This document shows positions 11,603 to 24,500 of a stretch of DNA of 56,017 nt, piece by piece. Source of the DNA: Parachlorella kessleri. Its lineage: Eukaryota; Chlorophyta; Trebouxiophyceae; Chlorellales; Chlorellaceae. The translations under genes were made by a program, and so were the position numbers. Every line of letters starts with the position of its first letter. Positions within the stretch are counted from its first letter, which is position 1. The stretch lies in NCBI GenBank assembly GCA_001598975.1, contig BBXU01002561.1, positions 1 through 56,017 on the forward strand, written 5' to 3'. The notes under the pieces are model-generated. The model was not told where the DNA came from, made no database searches, and saw only the letters and a program-made list of their open reading frames with translations.

Positions 11603-13260
11603 CTACCAGCTGATGTAGCCATACCCGCCCTCGTTCTCCCCTGAGCGGAAGCCCCAAAAGAGCAGCGCGCTGGCCAGTATGAAGCCGCATTGCAACACAC
11701 TGCCCTGCACAGGTAGACAGGATGGACATGCGTGTGTGGCTTCACATTGAAGCTTGCGGGATACGTTCCCAGCCAAGCAAGTGTGGGTGTTGGGGCATTG
11801 AAAGCTCTGCCAACAGGGAGGCCTTGAAGTAGTCAAGTCCACTCACCACGCCTATTGAAATGAGCTCCTGCTTCTGTGCGCAGCTTATGAGCACTGCCAC
11901 CGAGCCTCCCACAGACCCAACTGCAAGCACACAGGCAGCCAAGGGGTGCAGTACAGCCTAGCCTGTATGACCTTCCCGCTGCCCAGGGGCTAACTGTCTT
12001 GGAGGCTTTGGTGAACACATCAGCAGGGCCATATAAATTGCGATGGGGCATATAGTGCAATCTCATCCAAATACCTGGGGCTGTGGCAGTGGGAGACCAT
12101 GCAAACTCCACCAGCAACGGACCCATCATCGTACTCCACATCCGCATAACTTCTTTGATTCGCATGGGATGCACGATTATGTGCATCGTGCCGCAAGTTA
12201 ACCCCCGCCGCGACTCACCTGCTACTAGCAAGGTGAAGAATAGCCACAGGCGCGCACGGAACTGCATGCACGTGGGGCCCACACAACTTGCAGGCAGGGA
12301 CCCTTCATAAGACGGCGGCAACAGGGAAACATATGCATCACATCGCTACAGCCACACGCATCACATCGGCTGTACGCCTTTAGCAGCTGCCCAGGCCAGC
12401 AGCAAAGAGTGTGTTCTGGGCACCTGCAACACTCTAGCGTTGTGCAGCCAGCTGCAAACCACTTGTTCACCATTGTCCCCAAAACATATTGTCTAACCCC
12501 CTGCCCCTGACTAGCCCCTTCCACAGCCACCCACACACCAACAAGCCCACCTCTGCTCCTTCTTCTCCAGACTCGGCTGCTTCGTGCAGCTGGTTACGTG
12601 AGAGCAGGTTCATAAGGATGAGCGCCAGCGTGGCCACTATGCCTGGGATGGCATACTTGAAGGGCACGCCCTCCCCCACCACCGCCTTCTGGTATATGAC
12701 CGCATCCATCCACGCTGCCCAACCTGTGAAGGCAGTGCCGTGGGGGCTCACCGAGGGGGTGCAGGCTCACGTGCCTGCCAGGGACGTCCACATTATACGT
12801 GGGCAAAATATGTAAGTAGGATCAGAACTCAGGCAAGCCCCGGAGCTGCACTGCATCGCCCCTGTCACTAGAGTTCGCCTTCAACACTGTCCGCACGACC
12901 AGCCACCCTGACTAAAGTATGGGCTCGCTGGGTCTAGAGGAATACAATCAGCAATCAGCTCAGTCAACCTACCGAGGTTGAAACCCAGGAAAGGGTGCGC
13001 ACTTTCCACTGGGTATATGGACTGCTTGCCAAACCTGCGCCTACTTGCCTGCTCCCATGAGTGCCCCTGCTAGCAGCGGGCCCCACTCCTTCAGCTTGCT
13101 CTCCCAGTAAGTCCAGTCCACCTCTCCATATATGAACCACTCTGCAAGGGGGCAGCACGTGCCCTTTTTGAGTGCGTCGGGGTGCCTAGGCCCAGTACCA
13201 TGTAGATGGCCTAGGGGCTGGCGGGTTCGTTGTCTAGTACGCACCTGCTATGCCTCGCAT
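11603..13260 (-). CDS. TMEM50 / UPF0220 family four-helix membrane protein
   Basis: Exons 13260-13245, 13141-13049, 12723-12551, 12261-12219, 11920-11847 and 11704-11603 give 166 residues, close to the 150-160 of TMEM50A and its plant relatives. The first exon encodes only MRGIA plus one base. Four hydrophobic segments follow: LLAGALMGAGWAAWMDAVIY, IPGIVATLALILMNLL, LWLFFTLLVAVGSVGGSVAV and VLQCGFILASALLFWGF. The order, spacing and G-W-x-x-W-x-D-A signature fit the family, whose members are endomembrane proteins of unclear function. The intron after exon 2 starts with GC (G|GCAAGT at 13048); only this donor gives the phase that restores GAGW. The 3' end carries a minus-strand TGTAA. The start rests on a 16-base exon that phases exactly, so it is likely but not certain. 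Confidence 0.8.
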
Positions 13261-14052
13261 GCTGCTGAATCAGTGAGTGGGTGTCGTCAAGAGTTGGATA
13301 CGAGCAAGCAGTTGACCTACACTTGATCTGATCTACGATACTGCAGCCCAAGTGACGACGATAACCAGGGCAACCTATTATACAGTGCAGGCCTTTAGGA
13401 CGTGTGCTCTTGCGTGCAAAGTGTTTTGGGGCATGATGAGTCATCCCCCCCCCCCACACCTTGCAAGGGATAGCCCCGTAGGCCAGTGATTGGGACGTTA
13501 GGAGGGAGTGCCATGCTGGCAGTGTATACTGCCCATGTGGTTGCACCCTGAGAGTGACAAACAGGCAGCACACAATGCAGGCAGCTTGGCGTCATACACC
13601 CACAGCCTGGGTGTATGCCTGAGGCAACGGATGGGGGTGTGGCCTTATCAAACTCAAAGAGTTTCAGCAGCGCTGCCTCACAGGGCCTTTGCACCGCTTC
13701 CCCTTCCACGGAATCCGCTTAGTACATTACAATTTTGGCAAACTTATCCCAGCTAGCAAGTATGGCCATCTCAGATTGACAAGCGCCAGCCCTTGCATGT
13801 TTACTAAGCACCCTAAAACAGTCACCGTCGAAACAGGGAAGTCAGGATGCCTTGACCCACCCCACACCTTAACGATGCGCAATTGTGTGGACTAGTCGCG
13901 GTCAGCACTCATCGCCACTTGCTGCATGCATAATCATTGGTAATAGAAACGCTCTACATGAAGTACATGAAAACAAAATCTGCCTTAGGCGTAACCGCAC
14001 CGCGCTCCACAGTTTTAGTCAAGAGAGCCCAGCCTATTTCATTTACAGACCC
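13261..14052. other. Intergenic region upstream of TMEM50 gene and downstream of TFIIS-domain gene
   Basis: Both neighbours are on the minus strand. The right part should hold the 3' UTR of the TFIIS-domain gene, with minus-strand TGTAA at 14043-14047 (very close to the stop) and 13727-13731. The left part should hold the TMEM50 promoter. A run of cytosines lies near 13446-13456. I see no coding exon or RNA gene; open frames here lack family resemblance. Confidence 0.45.
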
Positions 14053-14982
14053 TCATGCCCTCTTCTGCTTCTGCTTACGCTTGCCAGACCCCCGCCGACT
14101 GCGGCCGCCTGGCTGCCAGTCATCGCTATCATCGGATGCCGCCCCGCTGCCCTCCTCTTCACTGTCTGTCAATAGGAGATCCGCTTCCTGCTGCCGCCGC
14201 AGCTCTTGCTGCGCCTGCCGGTCTGCCGCCTGCTGGGCTGCCGCCTCCTCAGGCGATGGCTGCGGAGGGGCCGGCGGCTCCTCCTGTATTGTCGCTGCGA
14301 GGGCTGCATCGTAGGGCAACCGTCTAAACAGTTCGCCCTCAACTAGGCCCCGCCACTTCTTAACCAGGTTGTGGGCCAGGCGGGCCACCTCCAGCTTTGG
14401 GTGGGCCTCCAGGGTGGCAACGGCACACCCAATCTCGGACGTTATCAGGTCCTGAAACTGGAACCTGCATCAGCTACACGTGACCTTGTCGCAGGCTTGC
14501 AGAGGCCTGTGCTTCGTCGCCTCGGCCCGTAAGCGTCCCTTGCAAGCCTGTTGTGTGCTGGCTGAGGACTTGATAGAGGCGGATTTGCAAAAGAAGCAGT
14601 GCTGCCAGGAAGGATAACCTTGAAAGTCTTAGGAGGCCTGAAGCAGCCAGCACTGGTTCGCACATCATGCTAAGCTCACCGGTAGCAGTCAAGTTTGCGC
14701 ATAGTCTGCAGCAAGAGCCACTTGGGGGTGCTTGGGTCGAGCAGCGCCTTCTTATGGTCTAGAACTGCTTCTGACGCAAAACATACAGCGCTGGTTTCCA
14801 ACTTCACTACCTGCAGCAGCAGAGTATTTTCCTTGCAAGACAGGTGCCTCCTGTCTCACATATGCGTAGCAGGAAGGCTGTGCCTCTTCTTTTGGCAGCC
14901 CTGATAGTGGGCTCACCTTTTGCAAGTCCCACAGCGTGCGCTGCCTGACATCCTTCTCTGGTTTGTCAGCCCCAACCACCAT
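14053..14982 (-). CDS. TFIIS N-terminal (LW) domain protein
   Basis: Exons 14982-14917, 14810-14680 and 14464-14053 give 202 residues from the ATG at 14982. Residues about 45-115 form a TFIIS N-terminal-type helical bundle: WLLLQTMRKLD, TSEIGCAVATLEAHPKLE and VARLAHNLVKKWRGLVE match the domain shared by TFIIS, MED26/CRSP70, IWS1 and LEDGF-associated factors, which binds disordered partners in RNA polymerase II elongation complexes. The C-terminal half is disordered: an Ala/Gln/Arg helix, then an acidic patch (TDSEEEGSGAASDDSDD) and a basic end (RGSGKRKQKQKR) that may be a nuclear localisation signal. No zinc ribbon is present, so this is not TFIIS itself. A possible extra upstream exon at 15432-15314 splices in phase (acceptor before 15002) but has no start codon, so the N terminus is uncertain. 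Confidence 0.7.
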
Positions 14983-15564
14983 TGGGGGGAGGTACCAAAC
15001 GACTGTGGCACGCCAGATGCAGCCCACCGTGAAAGTACAGGCTCTGAATATGCAGTCAGCAACTACGCACAAAGGCCTCAACTGCTCAGCTACAAGTGAT
15101 CAAGTCAAACGTTCCAGGTTCAACATTTAAGCTTCATATGTTCGCAAGCTCAGATCTGCTTAGATGAACCTGAGCAGAGCCAGTTTTGTGAATTTTGAGT
15201 TTCGGCTCCTGACACACATTTTTAGTCACCCCCTTCAAACCCTCCCCATCCATACCTCTCTCCGTCGATGCCTTGGACACTCAGTAACAGTGTCCAGGTG
15301 ACTGCCAACTTACCAGGCTGTGCAGGGTTACATCCGGTAATGCTGATGGACTGTTCCAGTGTGGTGCGCTCAGGGGGGCGCTCGTAGGAACTCCAATGCG
15401 ATCGGGGCCCGGCCTTGAAGGTTCGGGTATTCCTGGAAAGCAAGAAGGGGCGGCAGCCAAGCTGAGCAAGCTGAAGGCTCAGAGACAAGGCCAGCCAGGC
15501 ACAGCAAGGGCAGCAGCTGTCAAGGGCCCCCCCAGGCAGCCGGCTGGTGGGCACGGCACAGGAG
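14983..15564. other. Divergent intergenic region, possibly with a coding exon on the minus strand
   Basis: This separates the start of the TFIIS-domain gene (minus) from the start of the coiled-coil gene (plus) and would serve as a shared promoter. Minus-strand bases 15432-15314 could be an exon (SHWSSYERPPERTTLEQSIS), bounded by TTCCAG and GTAAGT, that would splice into the TFIIS-domain gene at 15002. There is no minus-strand ATG upstream of it before 15912. Confidence 0.4.
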
Positions 15565-18500
15565 ATGGACAGAGCAGTTTGGTAACTGTGCTTGAGTGAG
15601 TGGCCTAGAAGGTGTAGCCTATTCACAGTCCCAGGCACTTGTATCTTGTATGGTGAAGTGTCTGCGACACGAAACTCCAAAACTGAGGTCGCTGCAGGGA
15701 GAAAGACGAAATAATCAAGGCCCTCAGGAGCCCCTTGACTGTGGCACAGCAGCAAGCACAGCAGTTGACACGAGTGTCCGCACCAGCTGTGCCTGCTGAT
15801 GGAAGGCAGTCAGGACAGCCCACGGCCGCCCTGGAGGCGCAGAATGCACAACTGGAGGTGGGTGGCTACCTAAAACCGTCCTGTCCCTCAGTCTGTTGGA
15901 AGCGCAGAACATGGGAGCGGATCAAGGAGTCTGCGGGTCACAAGGAAGTTTTGTGTGTGCATGCAGGGAGCCAACCTGCAGCTGCGGCAGCGGCTGCAGG
16001 AAAGCTTGGCGGAGTTGCATGTTGCTCATGAGCAGCTGGCCGTCCTACAACAGCTCCAGCACCAGCTCGAGGAGGATGTGCCCGGAGCAGCAGTCCTGGT
16101 TGATGTAGCACTGGCGCAGGAGCGCGCTTTGCAGGAATCCCGCAATGACCGCGTACTGCAGATGCTTAAAAGCAAGGTTGGGGCATCTTGGCTGGCTGCC
16201 AGGATTCCATGATGCTTGGGTGCCCCTCACCGGAAGCTGCCATTTCGCTGTCCTTAAGGCAGCCTTCACGGCCAACTGTGGCAGGGAAAGTTTTATCCTC
16301 AGGACCGGCACCACACTTAGGTGGATGTTGCCCACTCGCAGGATGAGGTGATACGAAACTTTGAGGCCAGGTATGCAGAAGCACAGTCTGAGGCTATCAA
16401 CTACAAGAAGCAGCTGGACGCTGCCCTTCGGGATTTGGATAACAGCCAGGTGGGTTGCCTAGGCTGGTGTTGCGGCACATTTCACAGCTGAGCGCAAAGC
16501 CAAGTGGTCATGCACAAAAAATTTTCACGAGTGCAACCTACCCACCGAGGGTGCCTGCAGTGCTTCATGGCAAGACAGGATAGATTGCCACTAAGCTTTC
16601 AATTCAGTTTGAGGGGTTGGCAAGCGCATAGAAGGCAAAGCCGCCTGCTCACCATAATCATCCTCGCCTGTTTGCAGGTACGAGTCGGTGAGTTGGTGGA
16701 AGCCCGCGCCACCCTGCGCCAGCAGCTTGAAGGCCAGGAGGCAGCTGCTGTGGAGGAGCAGGTGACGGCCAAAGCGGAGCTCAAGCAACTGCAGGTGGGC
16801 CCCACTGGAAAGAGGCCTCCATGGGCAGGTGTCCCTTTTGTTGAGCAGAGAGCCAACATTTCAGCACCAAGCAGCCTTCAGAGGCATACTGTAAGGTAGC
16901 CAACTACTGGGGTGAGGGTCCGTAGTGACAGCTGATTGATGGCGCAATGCTGCAGGGGGAGGTGGCAGCACTGCGGCAGCGTGATGCTGAGCGGTGCCTT
17001 CTGCATGACCGCATCATTGCGCAGCAGGCAGACCTAGCATCGGCACATGGCGAGGTGCAGAAGCTGTCGGAGGCTGTCGAGGCTGCCAATGTCGTGATTC
17101 AGGTATGCTGTAACAAAGTGAGGTCTCTCATGGGGTCGTGTTTTGGAGCTCACATTGTCGCATGGCTCTTGCCGCAGTTCAACAGCTTTTGTGCAAGCTG
17201 CCATGGGTCTACACACCGCGTGGACCTCGCACTCCTCATGAGCGCTATCATGGAATCGCAGAAGGGCAGTAGGGGCCCAAGGAGCCGACATTTGTGTGTT
17301 CAGGGTCGTGGGGGATGCACGTATCATGCTGACACTTAAAGGTCGCATATGGTTTCCTGGCTGCGCAGGAGCTGCAGGAAGTAGTCCATGAGAGAGATGG
17401 CCAGCTGGAGCAGGCAGATGCGCAGATAGAGCAGTTGCAGCAGCATGTATCCAGGCTGCTGGGTGTGCCGCACAATGAGGTGCCCTCCCTTGTGGCCTCT
17501 GCCCATCCACAGCAGGAGTCCACGGTTGACATGCGGGTCGCTGAGCTTGAGGTACGTCCGGCACCCTGGCTGGCTTGAACAGTAAGCCAGCCATTGTCAA
17601 GCAGAAATCTAGTGCTGTACCCCCAAGTGCCTATACCTTCCCTGCCCCAATACAATACATGAGTGGCGAGCGGGTTGGGATGCACAGGCAGCACTGGCAG
17701 GCGTGGCCAGCGCCTCAGGCAGGCAATGTGGGCTCTTTGAACCCCACATGGGCCGTGAGGCACTCGCATCTCCCCATGCAGTCTGCCAATGAGCAGCTGG
17801 AGCAGGCCCTGGTGCATGCCAACAAGGCAGGGTCTGCAAGCCAGGGCGCTTCTGAAAGCGCTGAAGACCATGATGATGTGACTCAGCTCAGCATACAGCT
17901 TGCAGAACGAGAGGGGCAGCTGCAGGCAGCGCGACAGCAAGTGGAGGAGCTAGGGGCAGTGCACAGCTTGGCAAGGGTGCGTTGCTGCGTCCTGTTATTT
18001 CTGGTGTTCTCCTCTTAGTAGTTTGCAAAAATATATGACGAAGGCATGTTGGTCACCGCCTGCATGCATGCTCAGTCCAAGCTTTACGATGCATTTATGG
18101 GCAGTGAGTGATGAGCATCCTGGAGAGATGCAATGAGTCTGGCTTGTCAATTAGTGCAGGAGACAGCTATCCAGGCAGAAAACCGGCTGAAGGAGAGCTT
18201 GCGGCAATCTGCTGCCTTCCAGCAGCAGTGTGAGGCCTTGCAGCAGCGCCTGGAGCAGTCTGAGGCAGTGGCTTCCCAGCTGACTGCCCGCGTGTCAGAG
18301 CTGGTCTTGGCAGATCAAGCTAGCAGGGTTGCACTTCAGGAGGCCGAGGAAGCATTGGAGAAAGCCAGGCATAAGAGCAGGTGGGCAAGCATGGTAGTGG
18401 TGGAGTCATTAGCTTCTCTTATATTGGAGTTCTTCAAGGCTGTCAGGACTTCACCAGGCAGTGATCACTGAAGCAACACCCACGGCTCATTATTTTATGT

Positions 18501-21500
18501 TTATCTTTCCTTTCAAAAACACTTCGTTGGAATATTTGTTCATGCACCGCAGAGAGATGGAGAGTCTGAAGCAGGTTGAGCTGCAAGCCGTGAGGGCGGC
18601 ACATGCTCAGGTGGAGAGCCATTTGCAGGCCGCGGTGGCTGCTGCAGAGACAAAACTCGCGGCCAGCCAGGTATGCCCAGCACCCACAACTCCACCGGCC
18701 TTGCTAAGCTGCCCTCCTTGGCCTGTACGCAAGCTTGTATGCCACCACCTGTCGTACTGGACTAAGCAGTGAGTGCATGACGATCTCTACTTATGACTCT
18801 TCATGCTTGCTGGGGCCCCCTGCAAAAGGCTGAAGTTGCAGCCGTACGTGAGGAGTTGGATATAGTGAAGAGCCAGCTGGCCATGCAGCCACTATCACAG
18901 CCAGGGCGTGTCAGCAGCCTAGGTTATCAAAGCTTTGTGAGCAGCATGTTGGAAGCCACGGCGGCGGTTGCAGCAGCTGGGGACCCTGGTCTGGCTGTTC
19001 CCCACCACGAAGCAGCAGCCATGCCCCACGACAAGCTGCTGGCGCTGGTGATGGCCCTACAACTGGACCTCCAGGCACTTCAAGGAGAGCTGGCTGGTAA
19101 GAGGGAGTCTGAGTGCATCCTCTCAACCGCGGTGTCAACCCCTACTCACATATGGATGCCTCATGTGGAGATGCACATATTGAGTTGCTTTTGTAGGAGA
19201 CAAGGAATGGGACATGTCAGCCGGTATGATAACCAGCACTGGCTGCCGGGGGAGGGGGGGTGCCTGACAACTGGAGCGTAAGAGACATGTTTACTCCTGC
19301 AGGGGCACGTCTGGAGGTTGCAGCTGCGCATCAGCGTGCTTTGACTGCAAATGAGAAAGCCTTTACTCAGAGCCAGCTTCAGCAGTTGCCCCTGCTGGAC
19401 TCCATCATGCAAAGCCTGGCGGGCATGCGCGAAACCTCCCTGGCCAGCGCAGAAAACGAGGGTAATGCGAAGGCAGCTGAGCTACGGCAGCACCATGCGG
19501 AGGAGATGCTATTGGCTGCACAGGCAGAGGCCTTCAAGCTCAAGGTCAGTAAGACATTCAAAGTAATTTCCCATGGACATGAAGTAAGACTTGCAGGGGA
19601 TGTCTGCAGGCTCTGGTTTTGAGGAATCTGGGGCACCACAACTGTTGACTACGAATGCATGGAGGGGTGCAAGCCAGATTATACACGAGGTTGCTCTGTG
19701 GCCACCTTGCTCCAGGTTTTACTGCAAAGCCAAATCCAAGCTCTCCATCGGCAGCTGGCAGCAGCCGAGGAGAAGGTCAGGCAGACAGAAGCAGCAAATT
19801 CAGCTGCCCAGGAAGCCTGCTGTGCAGCCCAGGAGGCTGAGGCCGAGAAAGCAGCTCAGCTGGCAGTGGTGATGGAGACCTTAGAAGTGCTGCAGACAGG
19901 GTCCGCCGAGGGCCAGCAGGACCACATACTGGCAATGACAACCGAGCTTACAGCAGCAAGAGGCAAGGAGGCAGCCCTACAGCAGCGGTGCCAAGCATTG
20001 GAGGCACAGCTGGAAGCAGCTCGCTTGCAGGTGGGTCCCATTCATGCCATAAGGAGTTGGTGAATATAAGTTTTTCATTACAGGGTTACTTGGCCGGCCT
20101 GCATTACTCGCTTGACATACTGGAAACTCTCTGCTGCATATGCTGTGCTCGCCTCAAGTAGGGCTGCTCAGAAACGTTTCTTACCCCTTCACTGTGCAGG
20201 TGTTGGCACTTCAGCACCGGCTGGATGCAGCAGCAGCGTCGATGGCAACTGCTGACATGCTGCACGCTGAGGAGGCGGCAGCCTTGCAGGTCACCAAGGA
20301 CGAAATGCGGGATCTCCGTACCAGGCTTGTGGAGCAGCAAGGCTTGGTGGCCAAGGTGATTGAACTAGCAGTCTTGGGAGTCTGAATGTCCCTTGGCATC
20401 GCTGCTAACCTGCCTGCCTAAGTGGTGCTCTCCCTGCAATGCAAGGCTTGCAATCTATTTATTTGGGCATAGGACGGCGCCCCCTGTGAATGTTGAAAAC
20501 CTGCAATGCCTGTGGCAGGTGCATTTTGAGGTTGGTGAAGCGCGGCGAGCAGCTGCTGTCAGCAAGTCCGCTGCAGCAGGCCTTCAAGCTGCGCTGAAGC
20601 AGGCACAAGACAGGCATCATCAGCAGCTGGCCAGGTAGCGCCTCATTACGCAAGCCGGGTGTCCTTGGTTAGCACAACTGAATTTGGGACCATCAGCTGC
20701 TACCTCCTATTAGTGGGATCGCAAGAAGGCAGCTGCCCAACCCGTTCGCTGCCGCAGGGAGAGGGGTGATGCTGCAGCCGCCTTGCGCAGCGCCCACTTA
20801 TCTCACCTGCAGGCCACGCTCCAGCGGCCTGGAGCAGCTGCAGACACAAGCCTGGAAGAGCTGGCAGCCCAGGTCAAGCTTGTTTGCGGCAAGCAGGGAG
20901 GAGATGGAGGTATGCATGGCTGGGACACTGGTCATGGATGCCTTGAATTCTAGCAACGTGTGGCAATAGTCTTGATAAACAAAACCTCCCTGCCTGTGCA
21001 CGTTTGCCATTGTGAAGGAATCAATGTACATTTTATGTGGTGCACCCAATTTGCATTCAAAACGCATTTTGTTGCTGTGCGCAGCAACAATGGCGATGAA
21101 GCCCCTGTTCAGCCACCTACAGAAGCTGCTGGTGCGGGCTCAAAAGGCCGAGACAAACTCCAGCATTGTCTCTGCAGAGCTGCAATCAACCCGTGAGCAA
21201 CACAGGTAGGCTACCTGTCAGCCCTTCATGGAGATGCCACAAGATGGCCTGCCACTTGGCGGCTGAGTGCTAGTTTCGTTATATGTAAAGATCCTGCCTA
21301 TATATTGCATGTTTATGTATTTATTGGTGAAACGCCATAGGCCGCCCTCCTTTCCCCACATACTGACTTACGCGAGGATGGTAAAATCTCCAAGTTCAAC
21401 CCACCTGGGGAGCGCTGTAGGGCGGTTGAAGCTGCGCTGGAGGTCCGAACCAGCGAGTGGCAGGCAGCACTGGCCGAGCGCGAGCTGTTGCAGCACCACC

Positions 21501-24500
21501 TGGCAGCGGCAGGCGCCCTTGCGGGGGTTTACACAGCACGGCAGCTTAAGCTGGAGCATGAGCGCAACACTGGCCTTTGCGAGCAGCTATCATGCTGCAA
21601 AGTGCAGCTAGCTCAGCTTGAAGCGACCTTGCAAAAGGTATGGTCCTTGTATTGCCAGCAGGACCGCCATATTTCAGCCTGCGTGTCTCAATGCCCCATC
21701 CTGAATGCCACATACATGCATCTTCACCTTGGACACTTGACCACTGGCATTTTCAAGTGGGTCGCAGCAAGCATTGAAAGTGGGAGGTTCAAACTGACCC
21801 AGTGCTCCTTTAATGTCAGGTGGAGGTTGAGTGCAACAAGCACAAGGCTGAGGCCTCTGAGCTGGTTGCCAAGCTGGCAGTGGCAGAGGCGTCTTCCGCA
21901 ACTCCAGCTGGCACAGAATACCTGCGCAACAGCGCCAGCATGACTCTGGGGCTGACAGCTGAGCACGAGACACTCCTGGGCATGCTGCAAGCAGCTGAGC
22001 AGCGGGCTGACAGCTTCTCAGAGCTTAACTTTAAGCTCAAAGGTACTCTCCAGGTAGGCGCTGGACCTGGCTTGGTGTGCCTGGCGGGCAGCTGCACCCA
22101 GTTGGTAGAGCTGAAAGGCACTAGGGACACACAAGCCAACCTTGCCTACCTACCCATGGATGCGAATGTAACAGCTGTTTGAGCACAGCCTGTACTCCAG
22201 TTATTCGGGCTGTGATGCAGGACCTCCAGCACAGACTTGCGAGCTTGGCCACGGCTAGGCCACAAGCAACTGCCGCGCATCTGCAAGGACTCGAGCGGCA
22301 CACCCAGCAGCAGACCAAGCGTCTTGCTGAGCTGGAGCAGGACCTGCAGCAACGTGAGGGTGAAGCTGTGTCCCAGGGCAAAAACGGGCAGCGTTTGCAA
22401 GCAGAGATTGTGCTGCTGGAGGCTAGGTTGAAGGATGCCCAGCAAATTGCAGCACTTGCCAAACAGCGAGCCCAGGAGGAGCTGGCTGACAGAAATGTGC
22501 AGGGTAAGTACGCTACTAACATGTTGTCTTTGTCTTTAACATGCGGGGTGAGCATCATAGTGTCCTGTCACTGTTATCTGTGAACATCTAATCGGATAAG
22601 CATTCTAGAGACTTGTCACTCGTTACATAGGCATGCTGCATATCGTGTCAAGCTGCCAGACGCAGAGTCACTCTTCGCATGCAGAGACAGCAGCAAACAT
22701 GAGGTTGTCCACCATGCAGGGTGTGAAGCTGTAACTAGGCAAGCTGAGGCTGTCAGGATCCAGGCACAGCAAGCCGCCGAGCAAGCTCAGCAACAGGTAA
22801 GGCTGAAGTCTTGGTGATATTATGGTGGAGTCAAAAACAAACTAGATAATGTATGACTGTGCACCTTGAATGAACACCGAGGGCACAACACAAGCACGGT
22901 TTTTCTTACCGCAGGCCCATGAACAGGTCCGACAGGCCCAACAGCGTGTGGAGGAGTTGGAAGCCCAGTTATTTGAAGAACAGCAGGCAAAGGACTCCCT
23001 CCATTCAACCCTAACGCAGCTGGAGCAGCAGTTGTCTGAAGCATGTGCTTCCCTGGATGCCAAGGCAGCAGCACTGGCGATGGTCACCCAGACCCGGCCA
23101 GGAGCTGGCCGGGCTGACAGCCCCAGCAAGCAGCCAGGCAGTGGTGTGGCTGCCCTATCCCAGCGCCTGCTGGAGGCCAGTCTGCAACATGTGGAGGCCC
23201 ACAAGGACCTACAAATCGCGCAGAGGTGAGCTGCACCTCAGCTGCCGTGCCACCCTGCTTGAATAATGGTTGTCGACGTCCTTGCCATACCTCAAGGACG
23301 ATTATGAACTTGTCTCAATAGCTGGCAAGAGGTAAGACTGAGTGCTGTTTCTGGGGCCGCCACTGCGGGCAATAGTGAGCACCAGTTATACATTCCCTGC
23401 TCTTGTAGGCTAAACAAGTCTTTGAGCAAGCAGCTCCAAGTAGCTGAAAGAAGGACAGAGCAACTCAAGGAGGCGTTGACAGCCAAGGCAGCGGTGTGCA
23501 ACGATTTAACAAAGCAGGTGCAGCAGCTTCATCTGCAGCAATCGGGCCCTAGCACCCAGTCCAGCTTTGTCTGCCTACCAGACTTGTTCTCTGAGGAGGG
23601 CAAGACGAACGGTGTAGATTTGGCACCAGCAGCGGCAGGAGCCACTGCTCAGAGCCTCTCCAGCACAATGCAGGGTGGTCCTTGGCCGTCCCCTACTGGG
23701 AGTGTATCAGCTGTTCAGCTGGAACTAGCAAAGCGAGAGGCCGACATTGAACGGCTGCAGACAGCTTTGGGCAAAGCCATCGATGGGCAGCGGGGGCAAG
23801 CAGAGTGCTTTGCTTCCTTAACGAAGCAGGCGCAGCACACAGAACAGGTGATTTCTACTTTCCCCGGCATCGCTGAACATAGACATTCTGGCCTCTGCAA
23901 AGGCTGCCCATGTTGACATATGGCAGTCGATGAATGTTTGCTAGATTGTTGCCAGTAGCATGCCCACTATGTCCAAGGAGCGGGTGAAGCGCTGCAAGGA
24001 AAAGAGGAGACTGCGACACAGGCTTCATTTATGCTTGCAGGAGCTTAGGACCCGGCTCTCAAGCCTGGAAAATGCGAGCTTAGAGCTTGCACAGCTACGT
24101 GCCAAGTGCTATGCAGCAGCCCATGAAGTGCAGCATGGACTCATGGCCAACTTCGACGACACTGCATCAACGCCGCCAAATCCGGAGGACCTGCCTGACC
24201 TTGCACGCCAATTGTTGGTCCAGCTGCAGGCAAGAACCAACAGCCAGCTAGTTGACAGCACCTGGGGCCCAGCCCTGCTCAAAGAGCGGACGAAACATGC
24301 GCCAGTGTGTTCAGAAGTGGCGGGGTATTAGCATGATTTAAGGCATTTCAAAAGAATGTTCAGCTTTGCGCTCGTGCAGGAGCAGCAAGAGGTGATCAAA
24401 AAGCTGCAACAGTACGCAACAGCAGCTGCTACCAGTCAAGCAGGCGCTCAGGAAAGTAGCCGAGACGCAGAAGAACCTCTGCCTCCTCTTGAATGCTCTC

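Noticed and set aside
13446..13456. Cytosine run as a possible element boundary
   Set aside because: It is a simple homopolymer with no flanking duplication or inverted repeat.
15396..15599. Plus-strand frame with ATG (MRSGPGLEG) as a possible first exon of the coiled-coil gene
   Set aside because: Its GTAACT donor leaves phase 0, but the next exon at 15698 needs two carried bases. The ATG at 15565 uses the same donor in the right phase.
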